From CAVQCJ01 sp963849365 (GTDB taxonomy: Bacteria > Actinomycetota > Actinomycetes > Prado026): a DNA stretch of 64,000 bases. Below are positions 1 to 8,485 of this stretch, piece after piece (position 1 is the stretch's first letter; each line of letters begins with the position of its first letter). The notes under the pieces are model-generated. The model searched no databases. It had not been told where the DNA came from and worked only from the letters and a program-made list of their open reading frames with translations. The stretch covers positions 1,798,001 through 1,862,000 of the forward strand of contig CAWKHA010000004.1 in assembly GCA_963849365.1 (NCBI GenBank). Direction: 5' to 3'. The position numbers and the translations under genes were made by a program.

Positions 1-2
1 CC

Positions 3-1754
3 GGCCTGTCCGCGGTGAGCGGCCGCGCCGCCTCCGAGCTCGAGCCTCGGCTGCACGGCCTGGTGCGCAAGGAGATCCTCGTCCAGGACATCGACCCGCG
101 ATCGCCCGAGCGGGGCCAGTACGGGTTCGTCCAGGGGGTCATCCGCGAGGTCGCGTACTCGACGCTGTCCAAGTCCGTCCGGCGGGCCAAGCACCTCGCG
201 GCTGCGGGGTACTTCGCGGGTCTCGAGGACGTCGAGCTGTCCGGCATCGTGGCCAGCCACTACCTGGAGGCGTACCGGGCCGAGCCGGGTGCCGCCGGTG
301 CCGAGGAGGTGGCGGCCCAGGCCCGCACGTGGCTGACGCGGGCCGCCGAGCGGGCCCAGTCGCTCGGGTCGCCGGAGCAGGCGCTCGTGTACGCCGAGCA
401 GTCCCTGCCGCTGGCGACCGACGCCGCCGACCGCGCCGACCTGCTGCGCCTCGCGGCGCAGGCGGCGATGTTCAGCGGGGAGCTCGAGCGCGGTGCCGCT
501 CTGGCCCGGGACGCCGCGGCCGCGTTCCGGGCGACCGGGGACGTGGACGCCTTCGGCCGGTTCATCGCCATCGCCATGCGCGGGCACTTCGGCCGACGCC
601 GGCTCAGCGAGATGGACGACCTGCTCGACATGGCCGAGGAGGCGATGCGGGACCGGCACGGCGCCGCGGCCGCCCTCGTGGCCGCCGTCGTCGCCGACAA
701 CGCGTCGCAGAACGCCCAGTCCGAGCGGGCCATGGAGTTCTCCGAACGCGCGATGGAGCTGGCCGAGGAGTCCGGCGACTACGAGGCCCTGCAGTGGGCC
801 GCGGGTGCGCGTGGCTGGGCCCTGTTCAACGTCGGTCGGCACTGGGAGGCGGCGCTGCTCGCGCGCGGCGTCGTCGACCTGGCCGAGCGCTCCGGGAGCG
901 CGTTCGAGGTCGGCACCGCTCAGACGCGGTTGGGCGTGCTGCTGTCCGAGGACGACCCTCGTGGCGCGATGCAGTCGTTCCTGAGCGCCGTCGAGACGGC
1001 GGGCCGCGGCGGGATCCGGCCGCTGCGGTGGCTCAACCTCGCCAACGCCGCCGAGTCGGCCGCCGACGTCGGAGCCTGGGACGTCGCCGACGCGAACCTC
1101 TCCGAGTGCGACGTCATGCCGCAGACCGAGATCGAGGACGGCCTGCTGTTCACTCGCGCGATGCTGGCGGCGATGCGCGGCCGCGCCGATGAGGGGCGCG
1201 CACAGCTCCAGTCGCTGGAGCCCGTCGGTGAGCGATGGGACGCGGTCCAGATGCACACCTGGTACCTGCGGTCCCGGGCGGTCGTCCGGCTGGCCGGCGG
1301 GGACTCCGCCGGCGCCCTGGCCGACGCCCTGGCGGCGGTTCGCCTGGAGCCGTCCGGAGGAAACGCGGGCAACGCCGCATGGGTCGGGGTCCAGGCGGCG
1401 GCCGCCGAGCACGACAGCTCGGCGCTCGAGGCCGTCCTCGCCGAGACCACGGCTTTGCGCGGGCGGTGGTACGAATCCGTCCGGCGGACGGCGCGGGCGG
1501 CCGGTCAGGCCCTCTCCGGGGACGGCGCCGGGGCGCTCGCCGCCGCCGCGGAGTCCCTCGACGACTGGGTCAGCCTCGACCTACCCCTGGACCACGCGCT
1601 CGCCACCATCGCGCTGGCGTCGGTGCTGCCGTCGGTGCTGCCCGAGGACCACGTCGACCGGGCGCGCGGCACGCTCGAGTCGCTGGACGCGGCCGGTCTG
1701 CTCGCCCGTCTGGATGCTACGAGGACGACGCCGCGCGGACCGACTCCGTCTTGA
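3..1754 (+). CDS. C-terminal part of a large TPR/STAND-type regulator (5' end outside window)
   Basis: The reading frame is open to the first base, so only the C-terminal 583 residues are seen. The first residues resemble the winged-helix/ARC2-like segment that follows the AAA module of actinobacterial adenylate-cyclase-like or LuxR-like ATPases (a LVRKEIL stretch, then a QGVIREVAY stretch). The rest is alanine-rich paired helices typical of TPR arrays. A GTG at 15 is probably internal, because the residues before it continue the same domain. No catalytic motif lies in the visible part, so whether the missing N-terminus holds a cyclase domain, a P-loop or both is inference. It ends head-on into the small gene on the other strand, overlapping it by 38 bp. 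Confidence 0.75.
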   Translation, partial: GLSAVSGRAASELEPRLHGLVRKEILVQDIDPRSPERGQYGFVQGVIREVAYSTLSKSVRRAKHLAAAGYFAGLEDVELSGIVASHYLEAYRAEPGAAGAEEVAAQARTWLTRAAERAQSLGSPEQALVYAEQSLPLATDAADRADLLRLAAQAAMFSGELERGAALARDAAAAFRATGDVDAFGRFIAIAMRGHFGRRRLSEMDDLLDMAEEAMRDRHGAAAALVAAVVADNASQNAQSERAMEFSERAMELAEESGDYEALQWAAGARGWALFNVGRHWEAALLARGVVDLAERSGSAFEVGTAQTRLGVLLSEDDPRGAMQSFLSAVETAGRGGIRPLRWLNLANAAESAADVGAWDVADANLSECDVMPQTEIEDGLLFTRAMLAAMRGRADEGRAQLQSLEPVGERWDAVQMHTWYLRSRAVVRLAGGDSAGALADALAAVRLEPSGGNAGNAAWVGVQAAAAEHDSSALEAVLAETTALRGRWYESVRRTARAAGQALSGDGAGALAAAAESLDDWVSLDLPLDHALATIALASVLPSVLPEDHVDRARGTLESLDAAGLLARLDATRTTPRGPTPS

Positions 1755-1995
1755 TCGGGGCCGTCAGCATGGTATGGCCCGCGGTCGACAGGGCCCGCGC
1801 GACGGTGAACTCCGCGTCGTTCCGGGCGGCCTCGGAGTCGGCCGCCTGGACCGCCAGCGTGACCGCGCAGCCCGCGTTCGTGACCTCGAGCCGCTGGGGC
1901 GCCAACCGCTCCAGGCACTCGATGGCCTGCTGTTGCTTGGCGATGCTCAGCGCCGGCTGGAAAGCGACGGCCAGGCTGACCTCGTAGGCGTCCAC
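1717..1995 (-). CDS. small conserved-looking hypothetical protein, 92 aa
   Basis: I do not recognise this protein. It is a compact 92-residue sequence with alternating hydrophobic strands and helices, no membrane segment and no signal peptide, and it has the high third-position GC of a real gene. The GTG start at 1995 is supported by a TACTCT hexamer 6 nt upstream, which fits a leaderless transcript and argues against a shadow ORF. Its last 38 bp overlap the end of the TPR regulator on the opposite strand. Function unknown. Confidence 0.55.
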   Translation of the reverse strand: MDAYEVSLAVAFQPALSIAKQQQAIECLERLAPQRLEVTNAGCAVTLAVQAADSEAARNDAEFTVARALSTAGHTMLTAPIKTESVRAASSS

Positions 1996-2001
1996 GATCC
2001 G

Positions 2002-2007
2002 AGAGTA
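2002..2007 (-). promoter_or_regulatory. -10 hexamer TACTCT, leaderless promoter of the 92-aa gene
   Basis: TACTCT on the minus strand matches TAnnnT and lies 6 nt before the GTG, so transcription would begin at or next to the start codon. Confidence 0.4.
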
Positions 2008-2122
2008 TGGCGTGCCGGCGCCGCCAGGTCAGCGCCGACGCGGTGAAGCGGGCAGGCCTGCTCGAGGGAACGAGCCGCCCGAGTACCTGGTCGCGCTCGG
2101 ACGCAAGGTGTATGGAGGAGTC

Positions 2123-2740
2123 ATGGGGTTCTACGGACGGCAGGTCCTGCCCCGGATGCTCGACGCCGTCGGCGGTGGCAAGGCGACCGAGCAGCTGCGG
2201 CGCCGGGCCTGCGCAGGGCTGGCCGGTGACATCGTCGAGATCGGGTTCGGCTCGGGGCTGAACGTCCCCTTCTACCCGGTGGCGGTCAAGCACGTCGCGG
2301 CGGTCGAGCCGGCCGACGTGGGTTGGAAGCTGGCCGGCCGGCGCCTGCGGGACAGCGCCGTCCCGGTCGAGCGGGCCGGCCTCGACGGCCAGTCGCTGCC
2401 GTTCGACGACGACTCGTACGACGCCGCGCTGTCCACCTGGACGCTGTGCACGATCCCTGACGCGGCCGCCGCGCTCGGCGAGCTGCGCCGGGTCCTGCGG
2501 CCGGGCGGGACGCTGCACTTCGTGGAGCACGGGCTGGCCCCGGACGAGGACGTGCAGCGCTGGCAGCGGCGGATCGAGCCTGCGTGGAAGCACGTGGCCG
2601 GGGGGTGCCACCTGACCAGACCGATCGTGGACATGCTGACCGCGGCCGGCTTCACGATCACCGAGCTCGACGTCTTCTACGAGAAGAGCGCGCCCAGGTG
2701 GGGCGGCGCCGACTCGATGGGAGTCGCGGTTTCGAAGTAG
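2123..2740 (+). CDS. class I SAM-dependent methyltransferase
   Basis: A 205-residue protein with a Methyltransf_11-type Rossmann fold. Motif I is VEIGFGSGLNV at residues 38-48, an acidic EP pair follows at about 62, a motif IV-like stretch (DAALSTWTLCTI) lies mid-protein, and a RRVLRPGG motif follows. The C-terminal part carries a histidine-containing segment found in the UbiE/phospholipid methyltransferase-like group. The ATG at 2123 is chosen because GGAGGAG sits 2 nt upstream of it. The longer frame starting at 2012 adds only low-complexity residues. Substrate unknown; a lipid or quinone is a guess. Confidence 0.85.
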   Translation: MGFYGRQVLPRMLDAVGGGKATEQLRRRACAGLAGDIVEIGFGSGLNVPFYPVAVKHVAAVEPADVGWKLAGRRLRDSAVPVERAGLDGQSLPFDDDSYDAALSTWTLCTIPDAAAALGELRRVLRPGGTLHFVEHGLAPDEDVQRWQRRIEPAWKHVAGGCHLTRPIVDMLTAAGFTITELDVFYEKSAPRWGGADSMGVAVSK

Positions 2741-2774
2741 CTCGATACGGCTTGGCGCTGCCGGTGACGGCGTA

Positions 2775-2879
2775 TCACTTGGTGCGGCCCAGGCCCAGGT
2801 AGGCGTGGACCTGCTCGGCGCTCAGGAAGAGGTCCCGGCGTCGGATCCTGAGGCGTTTGACCGTCCCTGGTGTCGCCAC
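2775..2879 (-). CDS. possible 34-aa small protein
   Basis: A 34-codon GTG-started frame on the minus strand ends in SAEQVHAYLGLGRTK. It has strong GC at third positions and a helix-turn-helix-like ending, and a TATCAT hexamer lies about 28 nt upstream of the start. It fills most of the otherwise empty gap between the methyltransferase and the DUF255 gene. I do not recognise it. It may be a real small protein or chance. Confidence 0.25.
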   Translation of the reverse strand: MATPGTVKRLRIRRRDLFLSAEQVHAYLGLGRTK

Positions 2880-2944
2880 GCGTGTCTCGCGAACACAGGG
2901 AATGATACGAGGACGCCCCGCCCGCGCGACCTGGAGGTGTCCCG

Positions 2945-5011
2945 GTGCCCAACCGGCTGGCCAGCTCGACGAGCCCGTACCTGTTGCAGCACAAGGACAA
3001 TCCGGTCGACTGGCAGGAGTGGGGCGACGAGGCGTTCGCCGAGGCCAAAGCCCGCGGCGTCCCGGTCCTGCTCTCCATCGGGTACGCCGCCTGTCACTGG
3101 TGCCACGTCATGGCGCACGAGTCCTTCGAGGACGACGCCACCGCCGCCCTGATGAACGAGCGCTTCGTGAACATCAAGGTCGACCGCGAGGAGCGCCCCG
3201 ACGTCGACGCCGTCTACATGGAGGCGGTGCAGGCGATGACCGGCCACGGCGGCTGGCCGATGACCGCCTTCCTGACGCCTGACCGCGAGCCCTTCTACGC
3301 AGGCACGTACTTCCCGCCCCGCCCGGCGCACGGCATGCCGTCGTTCACCCAGCTGCTCACCGCGATCTCGGAGAGCTGGCAGGGCGACCACGAGCAGGTG
3401 ACCTTGGCGGCGCGCAGCATCACAAGACGGCTCGCCGAGCGCGGCGCCGTCGGCGACCTGCCGGGCGAACAGCCACCGACTGCGGACGACCTCGCGGCGG
3501 CCGTGCGCGATCTCGTCAGCCACTACGACCGTGCCAACGGCGGCTTCGGCGGCGCACCGAAGTTCCCGCCGTCGATGGTGCTGGAGTTCTTGCTGCGCCA
3601 CCACGCGAGCACGGGGTCGCGGCCGGCGCTCGACATGGTCGAAGGCACGTGCGAGGCGATGGCCCGCGGCGGCATGTACGACCAGCTCGGCGGGGGTTTC
3701 GCGCGCTACAGCGTCGACGCCGGCTGGGTGGTGCCGCACTTCGAGAAGATGTTGTACGACAACGCCTTGCTGCTCCGGGTGTACACGCACTGGTGGCGCG
3801 CAACCGGATCTGACCTCGCCGCGGGCGTGGTGCGCGAGACGGCCGAGTTCCTGCTGCGCGACCTGCGGACGGACCAGGGGGGTTTCGCCTCGGCCCTGGA
3901 CGCGGACACCGCCGGCGTCGAGGGGCTGACGTACGTCTGGACGCCGCAGCAGCTCGGCGACGCGCTCGGTGCCGCGGACGGCTCGTGGGCCGCCCACCTG
4001 CTCACCGTGACTCCCGAAGGCACGTTCGAGCACGGCGCCTCGACGCTGCAGCTGCGGCACGACCCGGACGACGGCGATCGGTGGCGCCGGGTCCGCGCGA
4101 CCCTGTTCGGGGTCCGGTCCGCACGACCCCAGCCGGCCCGTGATGACAAGGTCGTCGCGGCGTGGAACGGGCTGGCGATCGCCGCCCTGGCCGAGGCCGG
4201 AGTCCTGTTCGGCGAGCAGCCGTGGCTGGACGCCGCCGTCCGTGCCGCAGAACTCCTCGCGTCGGTGCACGCAGGTTCTGGCGCCGGGCGGGAGGGGTGG
4301 CTGCGCCGGGTCTCGCGCGACGGGGTCGCGGGCGCGCACGCGGGTGTCCTGGAGGACCAGGGCGATGTCGCCGAGGGCTTCCTCGCCCTGTACGCGACGA
4401 CTGGCGACGCGCGCTGGCTGGACCGCGCCGGGCCGCTGCTCGACGAGGTGCTCGACCACTTCCGGGCCGACGACGGTTCGTTCTTCGACACGGCTGACGA
4501 TGCCGAGGCCTTGCTGCGCCGGCCGCAGGACCCGTCCGACAACGCCACGCCTTCGGGCACGTCGGCGGCGGCGGGCGCGCTGCTCTCGTATGCCGCGTAC
4601 ACGGGGTCGAGCCGGCACCGCGAGGCGGCCGAGCAGGCGCTGGGGGTGTACGCGACGTTGGCACAGCGCTACCCGCGCTTCGGTGGCTGGGGTCTGGCGG
4701 TCGCAGCGGCGGCGCTGGACGGCCCGCGCGAGGTGGCGGTGGTCGGCGAACCGGGCGGCGACGACAGCTTCGACGCCTTGCTGGCGGTCGCTCGACTGGG
4801 CACGGCGCCGGGTCTGGTCATCGCCTGGGGAGCGCCGGGGAGGGCCGACGTCCCCCTGCTGGTCGACCGTCCGCTGCGGGACGGCCGCGCGGCGGCGTAC
4901 GTCTGCCGGGGGTTCGTCTGCGCTGCGCCCACCTCCGATCCGGGGGTCCTCGCCGGCGCCGTGTCCGCCCGCGGCGAACACCCGCCGCCGGGCCTGGCGC
5001 TAACAACGTAA
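2945..5011 (+). CDS. thioredoxin-fold DUF255 protein (YyaL/SPATA20 family)
   Basis: At 688 residues it matches the full length of this family. The N-terminal domain (about 1-170) has a thioredoxin fold with CHWCHVM at 50-56, which gives a CxxC pair. The C-terminal two thirds is the alpha/alpha-barrel region resembling N-acylglucosamine epimerase or glycosidase toroids, with the family stretch VPHFEKMLYDNALLL. The GTG at 2945 has a GGAGG 7 nt upstream. The family is widespread but its biochemical role is unsettled; a redox or sugar-processing role is inference. It ends 18 bp before the next gene, so the two may be cotranscribed. Confidence 0.92.
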   Translation: MPNRLASSTSPYLLQHKDNPVDWQEWGDEAFAEAKARGVPVLLSIGYAACHWCHVMAHESFEDDATAALMNERFVNIKVDREERPDVDAVYMEAVQAMTGHGGWPMTAFLTPDREPFYAGTYFPPRPAHGMPSFTQLLTAISESWQGDHEQVTLAARSITRRLAERGAVGDLPGEQPPTADDLAAAVRDLVSHYDRANGGFGGAPKFPPSMVLEFLLRHHASTGSRPALDMVEGTCEAMARGGMYDQLGGGFARYSVDAGWVVPHFEKMLYDNALLLRVYTHWWRATGSDLAAGVVRETAEFLLRDLRTDQGGFASALDADTAGVEGLTYVWTPQQLGDALGAADGSWAAHLLTVTPEGTFEHGASTLQLRHDPDDGDRWRRVRATLFGVRSARPQPARDDKVVAAWNGLAIAALAEAGVLFGEQPWLDAAVRAAELLASVHAGSGAGREGWLRRVSRDGVAGAHAGVLEDQGDVAEGFLALYATTGDARWLDRAGPLLDEVLDHFRADDGSFFDTADDAEALLRRPQDPSDNATPSGTSAAAGALLSYAAYTGSSRHREAAEQALGVYATLAQRYPRFGGWGLAVAAAALDGPREVAVVGEPGGDDSFDALLAVARLGTAPGLVIAWGAPGRADVPLLVDRPLRDGRAAAYVCRGFVCAAPTSDPGVLAGAVSARGEHPPPGLALTT

Positions 5012-5029
5012 TTGTGTAATCGTGCGTAC

Positions 5030-5554
5030 ATGACGACGAGCAACGAGCACATCGAGAAGCTCCGCGGGTGGCTGACCGGCCGGCTGCCTCAGGACTGGTT
5101 CGAGGGCGTCCCCGAGGTGCTGCTGGACCGCGAGGAGATCACGGTCGTGGGCACTCTGGCCGCGCCGGAGACGGTCGACGGCGCTTCGGAGGCCGAGCAG
5201 GCGGCGGCGGTGTCCGGCCGCATCAAGGAGTTCCGGGAGCGGACTCGCGAGCAGCGCATCGGGATAGCGCTCGAGCTCGAGCACCGCACCGGCCGCAAGG
5301 TGGCGTGGGGCGTGCAGGTCGGCGACCGGCGGGAGCTGTTCACGACGCTGTCGGTGCCGGTGATGACGCGGCTCCGGCAGCCCGAGCGGCTGGTCCTCGA
5401 CACGTTGGTGGACGCGGGCGTCGCCCGCTCCCGGTCCGAGGCGCTCGCCTGGTGCGTGAAGCTTGTCGGCAAGAACGCGGACGGCTGGCTGGGCGAGCTG
5501 CGCGAGGCGATGGAGCACGTGTCCAAGGTGCGCGCCGAGGGTCCCGGCGGCTGA
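5030..5554 (+). CDS. conserved hypothetical protein, 174 aa
   Basis: A soluble charged protein with no membrane segment or signal peptide. The N-terminal half (about 1-80) includes the helix EHIEKLRGWLTGRLP and an EVLLDREEITVVG strand. The middle is a highly charged coiled stretch, and the C-terminal helix contains SRSEALAWCVKLVGK. The ATG at 5030 is preferred over an in-frame TTG at 5012 that abuts the upstream stop. I recognise it only as a type of short protein common in actinobacteria. The position just behind the DUF255 gene suggests an operon. Confidence 0.75.
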   Translation: MTTSNEHIEKLRGWLTGRLPQDWFEGVPEVLLDREEITVVGTLAAPETVDGASEAEQAAAVSGRIKEFRERTREQRIGIALELEHRTGRKVAWGVQVGDRRELFTTLSVPVMTRLRQPERLVLDTLVDAGVARSRSEALAWCVKLVGKNADGWLGELREAMEHVSKVRAEGPGG

Positions 5555-5587
5555 CTGCCCGGCCGTGCGCGAACGACGGCGGCGAAG

Positions 5588-6394
5588 TCAGTTGGAGTAG
5601 ACGACGAGCGAGACGGCGATGTACTGGCACACGTACGCCATCAGCGTGAGCGTGTGGAACACCTCGTGGTATCCGAACCACGTGGGGTACGGGTCGGGTC
5701 GCCGGGTCGCGTAGACGATGCCGCCCATCGTGTACAGCAGGCCGCCCACGGCCACCAGCACGAGCATGGCGACACCGCCGGCGCGGGTGAACTCGGGCAG
5801 GTAGGCGACCGCGACCCAGCCGAGCAGGACGTACGCCGGCACGTACAGCCACCGCGGCGCACCGACCCACAGCACCCGGAAGCCGACGCCGAGCAGCGCG
5901 CCGATCCACACGATGAGCAGCAGCGCCGTCCGCTGGCCGCCGACGAGCAGCAGCACGGCGAACGGCGTGTAGCTGCCGGCGATGATCAGGAAGATGTTGG
6001 CGTGGTCGAGCCGCTTGAGCACGCCGTGCGTCCGGTTGCTCCACTGACCGCGGTGGTAGACGGCGCTGACCGTGAACAGCAGCACGGTGGTCACCGCGTA
6101 CACGGCCGAGGCGACGATCTCGGCCGTGCCGCGCGAGAGCGCCACGAGCACGATGCCGGCCACCAGCGAGACGGGGACGGCAACGGCGTGCAGCCAGCCG
6201 CGCAGCTTCGGCTTGACGCCGGCGGGGACGTGCTCGGCGGCGCGCTCGACCGCGGCACCCAGCCGGTGGTCGACGGCGCCCTCGATCCGGCCGGAGAGCC
6301 CGGCCGAGGGCGGCACCTCAGGCGACTCCGCCGGCACACCCGACGACGCCGGCGCGGCGGCCCGGTCGGTCGGGTCGGCCTCGTCGATGTTCAT
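5588..6394 (-). CDS. hemolysin III / PAQR-family membrane protein
   Basis: A 268-residue integral membrane protein with a charged cytosolic N-terminus of about 80 residues followed by seven hydrophobic segments. The HlyIII metal-site motifs are visible: SAVYH (S-x3-H) after the second segment and HEVFH (H-x3-H) near the C-terminus. The family is related to adiponectin receptors and is linked to membrane-lipid homeostasis; direct haemolytic activity is doubtful. It is divergent from the isoprenyl transferase gene and shares with it an 11-bp-arm inverted repeat. The same hlyIII/uppS neighbourhood exists in mycobacteria (Rv1085c/Rv1086). Confidence 0.93.
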   Translation of the reverse strand: MNIDEADPTDRAAAPASSGVPAESPEVPPSAGLSGRIEGAVDHRLGAAVERAAEHVPAGVKPKLRGWLHAVAVPVSLVAGIVLVALSRGTAEIVASAVYAVTTVLLFTVSAVYHRGQWSNRTHGVLKRLDHANIFLIIAGSYTPFAVLLLVGGQRTALLLIVWIGALLGVGFRVLWVGAPRWLYVPAYVLLGWVAVAYLPEFTRAGGVAMLVLVAVGGLLYTMGGIVYATRRPDPYPTWFGYHEVFHTLTLMAYVCQYIAVSLVVYSN

Positions 6395-6401
6395 GCGGCA
6401 C

Positions 6402-6427
6402 CGTAACCTACGGATGCGTAGGTTACG
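6402..6427. promoter_or_regulatory. 11-bp-arm inverted repeat operator between hlyIII and uppS, covering both -10 boxes
   Basis: The arms CGTAACCTACG and CGTAGGTTACG are perfect reverse complements around a GATG centre. Each arm holds a TAGGTT hexamer reading outward, at 6419-6424 for uppS and 6405-6410 for hlyIII. A dimer bound here would cover both -10 elements. The dyad has the size of a TetR-family operator; the regulator itself is not in the window. Confidence 0.7.
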
Positions 6428-6489
6428 AAACAGGTCCTGGTGGCGGCGGTACGCTCAGGACCTCCGTCAGGGAAGGTGCCGCCGCAGCG

Positions 6490-7251
6490 ATGGGTCTGTC
6501 CGACGTCCTGTACCGGGCCTACGGGCGCCGCCTCGCGGCCTCGCTGCCCAAGCAGCGCATCCCACGGCACGTGGGCGTCATCCTCGACGGCAACCGCCGG
6601 TGGGCGCGTGAGGCCGGCACGTCGACGGCCGGCGGGCACCAGGCCGGCGCCGACAAGATCGAGGAGTTCCTCGGCTGGTGCGAGGAGGTCGGTGTCGAGG
6701 TCGTCACGCTGTGGCTGCTGTCCACCGACAACCTGAACCGGCCGGAGTCCGAGCTGGCCCCGCTGCTCGGCATCATCGAGGAGACGGTCCGCCAGCTGGC
6801 CGCGACCGGCCGCTGGCGGGTGCACCCGATGGGTTCGCTGGACCTTCTCCCGGTGGGCACCGCGACCGTGCTGAAGGCGGCGGCCGACGCGACGGCGGAC
6901 GTCGACGGGCTCATGGTGAACGTGGCGGTCGGCTACGGAGGCCGCCGGGAGATCGCCGACGCCGTCCGCGGCATGCTGCAGGAGTACGCCGGCCGGGGCA
7001 CGTCGATCGAGGAGCTCGCCGAGATCCTCGACGTCGAGCACATCGCGGAGCACCTCTACACGCGCGGGCAGCCGGACCCGGACCTGGTCATCCGCACGTC
7101 CGGCGAGCAGCGGCTGTCCGGCTTCCTGCTCTGGCAGAGCGCGCACTCGGAGTTCTACTTCTGCGAGGCGTACTGGCCGGACTTCCGCAAGGTCGACTTC
7201 CTGCGCGCGCTGCGCTCGTACGCCGCGCGCAGCCGCCGGTACGGGAGCTAG
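6490..7251 (+). CDS. uppS: isoprenyl transferase (cis-prenyltransferase, short-chain UppS type)
   Basis: A 253-residue cis-prenyl diphosphate synthase. The catalytic Asp is in GVILDGNRRWAR (D33), the conserved NxxRPxxE-type stretch follows, and the C-terminal RTSGEQRLSGFLLWQ and SEFYF motifs bind the isopentenyl diphosphate phosphates. It condenses isopentenyl diphosphate onto an allylic primer in cis. Similarity to the mycobacterial Z-farnesyl diphosphate synthase Rv1086 and the same neighbour (hemolysin III) suggest a short-chain product rather than undecaprenyl diphosphate; chain length cannot be read directly. Expression is probably controlled through the shared palindrome upstream. Its TAG stop shares a CTAG with the stop of the convergent gene. 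Confidence 0.92.
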   Translation: MGLSDVLYRAYGRRLAASLPKQRIPRHVGVILDGNRRWAREAGTSTAGGHQAGADKIEEFLGWCEEVGVEVVTLWLLSTDNLNRPESELAPLLGIIEETVRQLAATGRWRVHPMGSLDLLPVGTATVLKAAADATADVDGLMVNVAVGYGGRREIADAVRGMLQEYAGRGTSIEELAEILDVEHIAEHLYTRGQPDPDLVIRTSGEQRLSGFLLWQSAHSEFYFCEAYWPDFRKVDFLRALRSYAARSRRYGS

Positions 7252-8168
7252 CCGCCGACCTGGCTCGCCCTGATCCTCGCCGCAGTGCGCGCGGCGCGCG
7301 ACGCCACCTTGCGCGCGGACGCGGTCGCGGCCTGCACCTTGTCGCCGACCATCCCCACCGGCAGCGCGTTCTGGATGTTCGGCGCGTACAGCGTGCCCTG
7401 GACGACGACGTCGCCGAGGAACAGTGCCGTGCCGTCGGCGGTGAGCGAGAAGGAGGCCACGTCGTCGGCGATGGCGTACACCCCGCTGCCGCCGCCGGTG
7501 CCGATGCCCATGACGCCGACGGCGGTCGCGCCGTCCGAGGTGCCGAGCACCGCGGTCCCGCCGTCGAAGTGCGTGGAGACCAGACCGTACGAGAGCTCGT
7601 TGGTCGTGCTCGCCACGACGCCGTTCGCCGCGCCGCCGATGGCGGTCACCGCCGCCTCGTTGCCGTTCACGCTGGCGAGCGGGACGGTGTGCGTCGCCTG
7701 CAACGCGGAGACGCCGACCCCCGAGGACACGACCAGTGCACCGATCGCCTTCCCGCCGCTGGCCAGCAGAGCCCCACCGCCGCCGTTGGCCGTGGCGCTG
7801 TTGAGCGCGTAGGCCCCCCAACGGTTCCCGGCTCGGGTGCTGCTGACGCTGCCGTGTCCCAGGTAGCTGGTGAGGGTGGCCGCGGAACCACTGCTGCTGT
7901 TCGTCACTGACAGGGCGTTGGCGGTCGTCACTGCGCTGAGCCCGGTCGCCGCAGTGGCCGAGTTCGCCCGGCCGAGCAGGAGCGACCCACCGTTGGCCGC
8001 GGACGCGGGCACGGCGGTCACGGCTGCGGCGGCCGACGCGGCGACGGCGGCCGCACCGCCGACCAGGAGCCGGCGACGCGTCGGGCCCGGGCTCGCGCCC
8101 GTGCCTGCGTCGGGGCCGTCGGCGCTGCCGGCGCCGTCGGACTGAGGGGTGCGGGCGGGTGCGGACAT
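7248..8168 (-). CDS. Tat-exported glycine/alanine-rich repeat protein
   Basis: 306 residues. A twin-arginine signal is clear: TRRRLLVGG followed by an alanine-rich hydrophobic core ending in ASA at about residue 60. The mature part is rich in Gly/Ala/Ser/Val with irregular repeats such as NGVVASTT, GVGVSAL and GVYAIAD, typical of secreted beta-helix-like actinobacterial surface proteins. The C-terminus turns basic. The start is uncertain; ATG 8168 is used, with another in-frame ATG at 8180 and no good ribosome site for either. It converges on uppS with a 4-bp stop-codon overlap. Function unknown. Confidence 0.75.
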   Translation of the reverse strand: MSAPARTPQSDGAGSADGPDAGTGASPGPTRRRLLVGGAAAVAASAAAAVTAVPASAANGGSLLLGRANSATAATGLSAVTTANALSVTNSSSGSAATLTSYLGHGSVSSTRAGNRWGAYALNSATANGGGGALLASGGKAIGALVVSSGVGVSALQATHTVPLASVNGNEAAVTAIGGAANGVVASTTNELSYGLVSTHFDGGTAVLGTSDGATAVGVMGIGTGGGSGVYAIADDVASFSLTADGTALFLGDVVVQGTLYAPNIQNALPVGMVGDKVQAATASARKVASRAARTAARIRASQVGG

Positions 8169-8485
8169 GCGGGTACCCATCGGTCGGGGGGCCTGAGGGA
8201 GCCCCGGGATCGTCCATCTCGTCCATGCCTCTATCGGCAGCCCGACCTCCCGACTCGACCCTCCACCGGGGTAGGCGGACCCCGGCGGCGTGGCGCCGCA
8301 GATCTGCTCGCGCCGCGTCGTACCTTCGGCGGGACGGCCCAGCACCCGCCGGGTCGTCCGGGAGGCCCACCACCGCATGCAGACGCTGCGCGGAAGGGGG
8401 CCGGCACCCGGCCCTCGGGCCCGGTCCCGGTCCTCGGCGCACGAGTGACCACCGGGCGTGGTGCGCGCCCGAGCAGGAGTGGAAC
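8169..8485. other. 317-bp intergenic region between divergent genes
   Basis: The stretch separates the Tat-exported protein from the PIN-PhoH gene. I see no convincing coding sequence, strong dyad or TAnnnT box close to either start, so the promoters of both genes presumably lie here but are not readable by eye. AGGAG at 8475-8479 is the ribosome site of the downstream gene. Confidence 0.5.

Noticed and set aside
2822..4981. Very long minus-strand frame opposite the DUF255 gene
   Set aside because: Arg/Gly/Pro-rich translation without domain features; it is the GC-driven antisense shadow of the gene on the plus strand. Similar shadows at 39598-42750 (upstream part), 45235-48438 and 46913-49228 were dropped for the same reason.
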